This document shows positions 32,848 to 39,270 of a stretch of DNA of 64,000 bases, piece by piece. Under the pieces are notes generated by a model. It was not told where the DNA came from and ran no database searches. It saw only the letters and a list, made by a program, of their open reading frames with translations. The translations under genes and the position numbers were made by a program. Each line of letters begins with the position of its first letter. Within the stretch, counting starts at the first letter, position 1. The stretch comes from Acidobacteria bacterium 28-1 (GTDB lineage Bacteria; Acidobacteriota; Blastocatellia; Pyrinomonadales; Pyrinomonadaceae), in NCBI GenBank assembly GCA_002050365.1, contig MWYZ01000054.1, forward strand, positions 1 to 64,000, read 5' to 3'.

Positions 32848-33399
32848 TTATTTACTTCCGCCTTTTCCACCAGAGCCAGAACCGCCGCCACTGCCGCTTC
32901 CGCCGCCGCTTCCACCGCTACCGCCGGAACCGCCACTGGAACCACCCTGACCGCCACCAGAACCGGAACCGCCGCCTTGTCCGCCGCTTCCGCTTCCGCC
33001 GCCCTGACTGCCGCCGCCTTGGCTACCACCTTGTCCGCCTTGACTGCCGCCGCCTTTTCCACCGCCGCTTCCAGAGCCGGAACCGCCGCCACTGCCGCCG
33101 CTGCCGCCGCCTTGTCCGCCGCTGCCGCCGCCCTGGCTGCCACCACCGCCTTGGCTACCGCCTCCGCCTTTGCCGCCGCCACCTTGACTGCCGCCAGAAC
33201 CGGAACCGCCGCCACTGCCGCTTCCGCCGCTACCGCCGGAACCGCCACTGGAACCACCCTGACCGCCACCAGAACCGGAACCGCCGCCTTGTCCGCCGCT
33301 TCCGCTTCCGCCGCCAGATCCAGAACCGCCGCTGCCACCTTGACCGCCGCCAGAACTACCGGAGCCGCCCGATGAACCACCTTTTTGTTGATCTTCCAT
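32848..33399 (-). CDS. Gly/Ser/Gln-rich low-complexity protein (183 aa)
   Basis: Starts MEDQQKGGSSGG at 33399 with a good AAGGAGG site 11-12 bases upstream; an upstream in-frame Met at 33459 is rejected on that ground. After MEDQQK almost every residue is Gly, Ser, Gln or Lys, in GSGGGSGSGGQGGG-like repeats, and it ends GGKGGSK. There is no signal peptide or hydrophobic segment, so it is predicted disordered and cytosolic unless exported by an unusual route. At DNA level a block of about 95 bp is repeated almost exactly (32904-33002 and 33218-33315), showing growth by duplication. Strand choice rests on the ribosome-binding site and terminator. Function unknown. Confidence 0.6.
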   Translation of the reverse strand: MEDQQKGGSSGGSGSSGGGQGGSGGSGSGGGSGSGGQGGGSGSGGGQGGSSGGSGGSGGSGSGGGSGSGGSQGGGGKGGGGSQGGGGSQGGGSGGQGGGSGGSGGGSGSGSGGGKGGGSQGGQGGSQGGGSQGGGSGSGGQGGGSGSGGGQGGSSGGSGGSGGSGGGSGSGGGSGSGGKGGSK

Positions 33400-33632
33400 G
33401 ACTTTAAGTCCTCCTTGTATTTTCTGGTTACTTGTAAACCAAGGATTTATATTTAGCAATTACATAGTTATTTTTCTGTAAGGTAGCTAACATAAGCCGC
33501 TAAAACTTGTAGAAATTTTCAGCCCCTTTAACCTTAGATCAAAAAAATCATCTTTGGTATCTAACTTAAAAAGTCGTTTTTTAAAAACATTCGGCAAAGA
33601 TGTTACAGTATGAGTTTCGGAAATCACAACAA

Positions 33633-35162
33633 ATGAAAACGCAAAAACTCGCCGCCATTGACATCGGCTCGAATTCCCTGAAACTCGTTATCGTCGAAGC
33701 CGCCGCCGCCGATTCGTTCACCGTTCTTCTGCAAGATCGCGAGCGCGTTCGGCTCGGACATGAAACGCTGAAGAATCATTTTCTCTCCGCCGAAGCAATC
33801 AATTTGTCAGTTGATGCTATCGCCAAATTTCGCTCGATTGCCGAGAGCCGCGAAGTTGATTCGATAATCGCCGTCGCCACCGCTTCCGTAAGAGAAGCCA
33901 AGAACGCAAACGAATTTGTGCAGGAAATCGAACGGCGCACGGGCGTTCATATTGACGTGCTTTCTTCGGTCGAAGAAGCGCGGCTAATCGGCGTGGCGGT
34001 TGCGCAGTTTTTCGACGCGAAAAAGGAAACGCTTCTCAACATAGACATCGGCGGCGGTTCAACCGAACTCTCCTTGATGAAAAATGGCGAGCCGCACAAA
34101 CTTTTTTCGATGAAGCTCGGCGCGGTCGGTTTGACGGAAAAATTTATTTTTTCTAATCCGCCGAAAGTAAAGGAACTCGAAAATCTGCGGGCGGAAATCG
34201 CTTTTGCGCTCATCCGCCCGCTGAAAAAAACGAAAAACACGACGTGGCAATTTTCGACGGGAACTTCCGGCACAATTCTTAATATCGCCTTGCTTCTCAA
34301 TTTCCAAACCGCCGAAAATTCAACGACAAAATTAGAGATTCAATTTAAAAAATTGGCTGCGCTCAACAAAATGATGGCACGAATTTCATTGGAAGAACGG
34401 ACCAAACTTCCCGTCATCAGTCCGCAGCGCGCGGAAGTTATCGTCGCGGGCGGACAAATTTTGGAAGGCGTGATGCGGGCATTTAAGATTCAAACCATTC
34501 AGCCTTGCTATTACGCTCTGCGCGAAGGCGTAATTATTGATTATCTGCGCGAGATTGAATCAGAATCGCTGCCGCCGGTTCCCGATGTCGAAGATAAAAA
34601 GTTGCGCGACGTTTTCGCCATCGGTCGGCGTTACGGTTATGAAGAATCACACGCTTTGCAGGTGGCGGATTTAGCGGAAAAAATCTTCGATGCGCTCGCC
34701 CCGATTTATAAACTCTCCAGACACGGACGAACTTTGCTTTCCGCCGCCGCGCTGCTGCACGATGTCGGCTATCACATCTCGCACGAATCACACCATAAAC
34801 ACTCGCTTTACCTCATTAAACATTCAGAGATGACCGGTTTTTCCGAATCCGAAAAAACGATTATCGCCAACATTGCGCGTTATCATCGCGGCTCGCTGCC
34901 AAAGGAAAAACATCTCGATTTTATGCTGTTGAGCGAACGAGACCGCCAAACGGTTGCGCGTTTGGGAGCGATTCTGCGGCTTGCCGAAGCTCTCGACCGG
35001 GGACACGAAAATCACGTTCAAGATATGAAATTCAAACGCGAGAAACAAAATCTTTTTCTCAAACTTATCAGCAATCAAGATTGCACCATCGAACGGCAAG
35101 CTATCCAACTGAAAAAAGATTTGTTTGAAATGGCTTTCGATTGCAACTTGATAGCGGCATAA
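33633..35162 (+). CDS. Ppx/GppA family phosphatase (exopolyphosphatase) with HD domain
   Basis: About 509 residues counted from the ATG at 33633; an upstream Met at 33600 would add 11 residues outside the family start (KLAAIDIGSNSLKLVIVE). The two actin-fold halves carry DIGSNS and DIGGGSTEL phosphate loops, and SGTSGTILNIALL closes the core. The C-terminal third is an HD-type domain (LLSAAALLHDVGYHISHESHHKHS). The family hydrolyses polyphosphate and/or pppGpp, linking phosphate stores and the stringent response; which substrate dominates here is not predictable. Confidence 0.92.
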   Translation: MKTQKLAAIDIGSNSLKLVIVEAAAADSFTVLLQDRERVRLGHETLKNHFLSAEAINLSVDAIAKFRSIAESREVDSIIAVATASVREAKNANEFVQEIERRTGVHIDVLSSVEEARLIGVAVAQFFDAKKETLLNIDIGGGSTELSLMKNGEPHKLFSMKLGAVGLTEKFIFSNPPKVKELENLRAEIAFALIRPLKKTKNTTWQFSTGTSGTILNIALLLNFQTAENSTTKLEIQFKKLAALNKMMARISLEERTKLPVISPQRAEVIVAGGQILEGVMRAFKIQTIQPCYYALREGVIIDYLREIESESLPPVPDVEDKKLRDVFAIGRRYGYEESHALQVADLAEKIFDALAPIYKLSRHGRTLLSAAALLHDVGYHISHESHHKHSLYLIKHSEMTGFSESEKTIIANIARYHRGSLPKEKHLDFMLLSERDRQTVARLGAILRLAEALDRGHENHVQDMKFKREKQNLFLKLISNQDCTIERQAIQLKKDLFEMAFDCNLIAA

Positions 35163-35216
35163 AACGTTAGTTCTTTATGGAACGGCAACATCTTGTCGGC
35201 GTTCCATATTCAAAAT

Positions 35217-35537
35217 ATGTCGCTCGAAAAATCTGTCGAGGAAAAAATCAGACAAGCGATTGCCAATGGCGAATTCGACAATCTCGCAGGCGCGGGCAAA
35301 CCGCTGAATTTTGACGACTATTTCAACACGCCGGAAGACGTGCGAATGGGTTATTCGGTTTTGAAAAGTAACAATTTCGTGCCTGAAGAAGCGGATAGAT
35401 TTAAAGAAATCAGCGAGCTAAAAGAGAAAATAAAATCCTGCACCGATGAAGACGAAAAACGGAAACTCACAAAAATCCTCAACGAAAGAAATCTCGCCTT
35501 GACGTTTTTGATGGAAAGAAACAAACGGAAAAAATAA
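35217..35537 (+). CDS. DUF1992 (DnaJ-homologue C28-like) domain protein
   Basis: About 106 residues, beginning SLEKSVEEKIRQAIANGEFDNLAGAGKPL, the hallmark of DUF1992 (YhdN/DNAJC28-like). The remainder is helical and highly charged, ending RNKRKK. Function unknown; bacterial members often stand alone, without a J domain. An upstream TTG would add eight residues (SAFHIQN) without family support. Confidence 0.85.
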   Translation: MSLEKSVEEKIRQAIANGEFDNLAGAGKPLNFDDYFNTPEDVRMGYSVLKSNNFVPEEADRFKEISELKEKIKSCTDEDEKRKLTKILNERNLALTFLMERNKRKK

Positions 35538-35541
35538 TTTT

Positions 35542-36837
35542 ATGCCTCCACAATCGAAAAGTCTCTGGCGACATCAAGATTTTCTAAAATTGTGGAGCGC
35601 ACAGGCGACTTCTGTTTTCGGCTCGGAATTGGCTTCGCTCGCCTATCCGCTGACCGCAATCATTGTTCTTCAAGCAACCACTTTTCAAATTGGATTTCTG
35701 CAAGCCAGCGGCACGGCGGCGGCGGCATTAGTCGGACTTTTCGCTGGCGTAATTGCCGACCGCGTGCGCCGCAAACCGCTTTTAATAACGGCGGATTTGG
35801 GACGCGCACTGCTGGCTTTTTCAATTCCGCTCGCCGCTTTTTTCGGCGTTTTAAGAATCGAACAACTTTATCTGGTCGCATTTTTTTCAGGTGCGCTGTC
35901 AATTCTTTCAATGGTGGCAGGCGCGGCTTTTCTGCCGTCGCTGCTGGAAAAAGAACAACTCGTCGAAGGCAACAGCAAATTCGGCACGACCGAATCAGCG
36001 GCGATGATTGCCGGACCGAGTTTGTCGGGCGCGTTGGTGCAAATATTGACCGCGCCGATTGCAATTGTGATTGACGCGGTTTCCTTTTTCGTTTCAGCCC
36101 TTTTCGTCTGGCAAATCCGCGCTCCCGAAAATGTCAGAAGCGTCGGCGTGAGCGGGCGGATAGCTGTTGCGGAAAACCCGCCCGCTCACGCCGACGCTTC
36201 TGACACCAAAAGCATTTGGACGGAAATCGGCGAAGGTCTGCGCTTTGTTTACGGCAACGAGATTTTGCGCCCGCTTGCCGAATCAATCGCGGCATATTTT
36301 CTCTTTCGGCAAATCGTTTTAGCTCTCTTTACGCTTTACGCGATTCGTGAACTTCATCTCGAACCGTTTCTGCTTGGCGTAATTTTTTCGGCTCTTGGTT
36401 TCGGCTTTTTGGTCGGCGCACTGACCGTCAAATTGATTACGAATCGTTTCGGTATCGGGCGCACAATGATTAGCGCAAATCTCATCAATATCTTTGCGCT
36501 TGCGCTCGTCCCGCTGGCAAGCGGCTCGACCGCTTTCATTGTCGCCCTTTTGATAACATCTCATTTTCTCCACGCTTTCGGAGTTCAAGTCAACGGCATA
36601 AATCTGATGAGTTTGCGGCAGGCGATAACGCCAAATCATCTGCAAGGTCGAATGACCGCGAGTTTTCGTTTCGTCAACGTCGGAATGATGATGTTCGGCT
36701 CGCTGATTGCGGGCGCGTTGGGCGAATTGATTGGCTTGCGTGAAACTTTGGTCATCGGCGCAGTCGGAATGCTTGTGCCATTTTTGCGATTGCTTTTCTC
36801 GCCCGTGCGTCACCTCAACGAACAACCATCGGCATAA
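35542..36837 (+). CDS. MFS transporter (EntS-like, 12 TM) with repeat-encoded central loop
   Basis: A 431-residue inner-membrane protein of the major facilitator superfamily, closest in pattern to the MFS_3/EntS exporters. TM2-3 carry the signature loop GVIADRVRRKPLLI. The N- and C-terminal six-helix bundles are separated by a cytoplasmic loop. Residues about 197-222 of this loop (VRSVGVSGR..AHADASD) are encoded by a 28-bp-stem palindromic repeat inserted in-frame. The stop codon lies within the next hairpin (36829-36850), at the border of the cassette locus. Exported substrate unknown. Confidence 0.9.
   Translation: MPPQSKSLWRHQDFLKLWSAQATSVFGSELASLAYPLTAIIVLQATTFQIGFLQASGTAAAALVGLFAGVIADRVRRKPLLITADLGRALLAFSIPLAAFFGVLRIEQLYLVAFFSGALSILSMVAGAAFLPSLLEKEQLVEGNSKFGTTESAAMIAGPSLSGALVQILTAPIAIVIDAVSFFVSALFVWQIRAPENVRSVGVSGRIAVAENPPAHADASDTKSIWTEIGEGLRFVYGNEILRPLAESIAAYFLFRQIVLALFTLYAIRELHLEPFLLGVIFSALGFGFLVGALTVKLITNRFGIGRTMISANLINIFALALVPLASGSTAFIVALLITSHFLHAFGVQVNGINLMSLRQAITPNHLQGRMTASFRFVNVGMMMFGSLIAGALGELIGLRETLVIGAVGMLVPFLRLLFSPVRHLNEQPSA
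36132..36205. repeat. 28-bp-stem palindromic repeat inside the MFS coding sequence
   Basis: 36132-36159 and 36178-36205 are perfect reverse complements (arm starts TGTCAGAAGCGTCGGCGTGA), with an 18-nt loop. It falls exactly in the TM6-TM7 loop codons. It looks like a dispersed REP/MITE unit captured in-frame. Confidence 0.85.
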
Positions 36838-36977
36838 ATTTTTATGCCGAATTATGATTTGGCAATATAAAACAAAATGAAACCGCGATAAAATCCCTTC
36901 ATCGTTGACTTTCTTTCCAAATGTGCAGTATAAACCATTCGGTATAACACAGAAATAGTTCGGTATAATACAAAGTT
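36829..36977 (+). promoter_or_regulatory. cassette-locus leader A (attI/Pc-like)
   Basis: Components in order: hairpin TCGGCATAAA-TT-TTTATGCCGA (36829-36850), AATTATG, TTGACT (36905-36910) with an 18-bp spacer to TATAAA (36929-36934), direct repeats TTCGGTATAA at 36938 and 36959 (21 bp apart), then ATACAAAGTT ending at the cassette junction G^TT (36975). The same components at the same spacing stand before the other cassette array (59449-59595). Such a promoter plus repeats next to a cassette junction is the layout of an integron attI/Pc region; no integrase gene is adjacent. Confidence 0.65.
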
Positions 36978-37036
36978 AGAGGGCTTCAGAGTAAGGTGAA
37001 TTTAAGAGCCAAGATAAACAAGTTTAAGGAGCATTT

Positions 37037-37399
37037 ATGGACAAAAAGGCTTTGATTCGAGAGTATAAGGAGACTCGCCGCCTGATAGGTGTTTATTGCA
37101 TTAGAAATACCGTTAACGGGAAGTTGCTCGTCGGTAAGAGTATCGACCTTCCATCTATACTTAATCGTCAGCGAGCGCAACTCCGTTCAGGATCTCATCC
37201 CAATCCAACTCTACAGAAAGACCTAGTTGAATACGGAGCTGAAGCCTTTGAAGTTGAAGTGCTGGATACCCTTGAAGTGCCAGATCAGGCTGATTATGAT
37301 CCTTCAGCAGACCTGCGAACTCTTGAGCAGATGTGGTTGGACAAGCTGTCGCCATTTGGGAATCGTGGGTACAATCCAGAACCGAAGCGCGCCGTCTAA
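37037..37399 (+). CDS. GIY-YIG nuclease domain protein (cassette gene)
   Basis: 120 residues. GVYCIRNTVNGKLLVGKS (19-36) is the GIY-YIG core (GVY...LVG), with an Arg in LNRQRAQL and a Glu in RTLEQMWLDKL as further catalytic candidates. A single small nuclease domain; its partner or target is unknown. TTTAAGGAGC gives a good ribosome-binding site. Its stop TAA lies inside the R'' box of the attC site that follows, and the gene starts 60 bases after the cassette junction, as expected for a mobile gene cassette. Confidence 0.85.
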   Translation: MDKKALIREYKETRRLIGVYCIRNTVNGKLLVGKSIDLPSILNRQRAQLRSGSHPNPTLQKDLVEYGAEAFEVEVLDTLEVPDQADYDPSADLRTLEQMWLDKLSPFGNRGYNPEPKRAV

Positions 37400-37496
37400 T
37401 AACTCATTGAACCGGAGCGCGAATAGCGTTGCCTTCATTCGCAAGGTTGAATGCCTGATACGTTGAATGCGCGCCCGGTTAATTCGGGCGTTATGC
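37394..37496 (+). repeat. attC site A (integron cassette recombination site)
   Basis: R'' box GTCTAAT (37394-37400; degenerate AAC), L'' segment TTGAACCGG, R' box GTTATGC (37490-37496). The inner stem AACCGG-A-GCGCG pairs with CGCGC-CCGGTT, leaving one unpaired A, the extrahelical base that sets strand choice in attC recombination. Length 103 bp. Sequence and spacing match the three attC sites at 59.8-61.9 kb. Confidence 0.8.
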
Positions 37497-37562
37497 TTCT
37501 AGTCGTTTGTGTTACAGTAGGGAAACTCGCCGCGCAGAATACCAGAACAGGGAGAAATTTAT

Positions 37563-38288
37563 ATGTGTTTTCAAAGCAAACTACAAATTGCCGCGCTGTG
37601 CGGAGCTTTACTTATCACTACAGCCTGCGGTTCATTACCTAAGAAAGATGAAAATACGCCGTCGTCCTCATCGTCAACTTCAACGGCGGATGCACCGATA
37701 CTCGCAGCCAGTGCCGACCCGCGTGCAGATGTGGTTAAAGCGATGAAAGCCAGTCTCGACGCCAAATCGTTTCGGAAACGAATGACAACGACGAACTCCA
37801 GCGGAAGTAATATAAATTCGACGATTGAGTTTGTCGCTCCAAACCGCGCGCACATCACGCAGGATATGAATTTATCCAGCGGCAGCATAGTTAAAAAAGA
37901 AATGATTATCACCGATAAAGATTCTTACGTAAAAAATGGAGACGCGTCTTGGCAAAAGAGTCCGATGGATTTGGGCGACCTGCTCGCTCAATTCCGCGAC
38001 CCCAAAATTATTGATTCGCTAACAGAAAAGGCTGAGGTGAAGTATCTAGGCGCAGATACATTAGACGGAGGTCTGATGTTAGTTTACCAATATACAATAA
38101 AAGATTTGCTTGGAAAGGGGAATAATATGGTAACAAAGGCTTGGATTGGAACCACAGATAGTCTGCCGCACCAAACTGAATCCGAGACCGATATGGACTT
38201 GGGCACGGGTAAAATGATTCACAGCAAATCTACCGTAACTTATTACGACTATAATGCTGATATTAAAATTGAACCGCCAACGTTGTAA
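37563..38288 (+). CDS. predicted lipoprotein (241 aa)
   Basis: The lipobox LLITTACGS places the lipidated Cys at residue 22; a Ser-rich spacer follows (PSSSSSTSTADAP). The mature domain is beta-rich (STIEFVAPNRAHITQDM, EKAEVKYLGADTL, YQYTIKDLL, TKAWIGTTDSLPHQTESE) and recalls LolA/LppX-like lipid-binding half-barrels, but the family cannot be named with confidence. GGGAGAAATTT precedes the ATG. It starts 67 bases after attC A but has no attC downstream, so it is probably chromosomal rather than a cassette gene. Confidence 0.72.
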   Translation: MCFQSKLQIAALCGALLITTACGSLPKKDENTPSSSSSTSTADAPILAASADPRADVVKAMKASLDAKSFRKRMTTTNSSGSNINSTIEFVAPNRAHITQDMNLSSGSIVKKEMIITDKDSYVKNGDASWQKSPMDLGDLLAQFRDPKIIDSLTEKAEVKYLGADTLDGGLMLVYQYTIKDLLGKGNNMVTKAWIGTTDSLPHQTESETDMDLGTGKMIHSKSTVTYYDYNADIKIEPPTL

Positions 38289-38450
38289 AATGGTTTTAGA
38301 AAATGTGAAAAAGTGCCATAAGCGACATTGAAGCAAAATTTAGAAGCTTAACCCTTTTTAGCTTTATGAATGTATTGATGCTTTCATCGACATTTTAATA
38401 TCTGCATTTTTGAATTTTCCAGTCCGCTTGCTGCAAGGAGACAATTTTAT

Positions 38451-39151
38451 ATGTCGAAGCAGGAATTCCGATTACCTTTCTCAGGTCAGGTCAGGCAACA
38501 GGCTGAGACTTCGCCTGCTCGAAATGGCGTGTCTTCATCAAATCTTATTGAACCGAAATTTGTCGCCGCAAATGAAAGCGGAGAGTTGACCGCAGAGCAG
38601 CGCGCGAAATTCAAATCAATGCTGCCGGGTTTGAGAAGCGTGCTTTCAAGCCTTTCAATATTTTGCTTGATAGGAACGGTAGCTGCGTTTTTTGCTTACG
38701 TCATCATCGTTTCTCCGGCACTCCGCAACTGGCGCAATCCCGCCAAGGCTGTTGCTGCCGTCGCAAACACCTCGTCCATTTTTCTTATTATAGTAGCCGT
38801 TTTTGCATTCATGGCGGCGGTATTAGGTCTCAGTTTTCTCAAATCATTCTCGTTTACCTACGCGCGCGCTCAATTTTAAAGCCCGGCGCAGTTCGCCAAG
38901 CCGAAGGAACAATTCTCTGGAGCGGCAAAAAATATGTTGCTTCATTTCCCGAAAACAAAGCTACTTTACAAACTTGGAACGACTGCGAAATTGATGTCGT
39001 TATTCCAGGCAGACATAAATTTTTCTATCTTCCCTTTGAAAAAACAAACTGGCTCTTATCAATCAAGCGGTATCGGTTTAACTATTTTCATCGCGGGAGC
39101 TTGCGTCTCTTGGCGTTGTTCCCGCCCGCGTTAATTCGGTCGTTGGATTAA
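38451..39151 (+). pseudogene. membrane protein, frameshifted in the middle
   Basis: The first frame (38451-38879, 142 residues) has a hydrophilic N-terminus (SGELTAEQRAKFKSMLPGLR) and two membrane helices (IFCLIGTVAAFFAYVIIVS, SSIFLIIVAVFAFMAAVLGLSF), and stops after TYARAQF. Adding one T to the TTTT run at 38874-38877 continues as FLKPGAVRQAEGTILWSGKK and YVASFPENKATLQTWNDCEI without a stop to 39151. Near 39040 a hydrophobic stretch (GIGLTIFIAGACVSW) in a third frame hints at one more shift. Function unknown. This is either a decayed gene or consensus indels. Confidence 0.6.
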
Positions 39152-39199
39152 TGTCCTGCAAGAAAATCTAAATCAACCCACTATTATAAACTTCTCATC

Positions 39200-39229
39200 T
39201 TGCTGAATGAATACTCATTCAGTTATAAT
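39200..39229 (+). promoter_or_regulatory. FadR-type operator within a sigma70 promoter
   Basis: TGAATGAATACTCATTCA (39204-39221) is an 18-bp perfect palindrome identical to the TGAATGANTANTCATTCA consensus bound by TetR-family FadR of Bacillus and Thermus. It fills the spacer between a TTGCTG (39200-39205) and TATAAT (39224-39229). Binding would block polymerase until long-chain acyl-CoA releases the repressor. It stands 41 bases before the fadN-like gene. Confidence 0.8.
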
Positions 39230-39270
39230 CCACAAAACAAAAATCCAATTCAAAAAGGTAAAATACAAAA

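Noticed and set aside
32977-33375. Ala/Thr-rich frame on the plus strand opposite the Gly-rich gene, and an Ala/Val-rich minus frame
   Set aside because: Both are frame shadows of the GGN-type repeats; only the Gly/Ser frame has a good ribosome-binding site and start.
33947-35108. Minus-strand frames opposite the Ppx/GppA gene
   Set aside because: Antisense shadows without starts or family features.
36319-36825. 168-aa minus-strand frame opposite the MFS transporter
   Set aside because: Antisense shadow of an obvious membrane protein gene.
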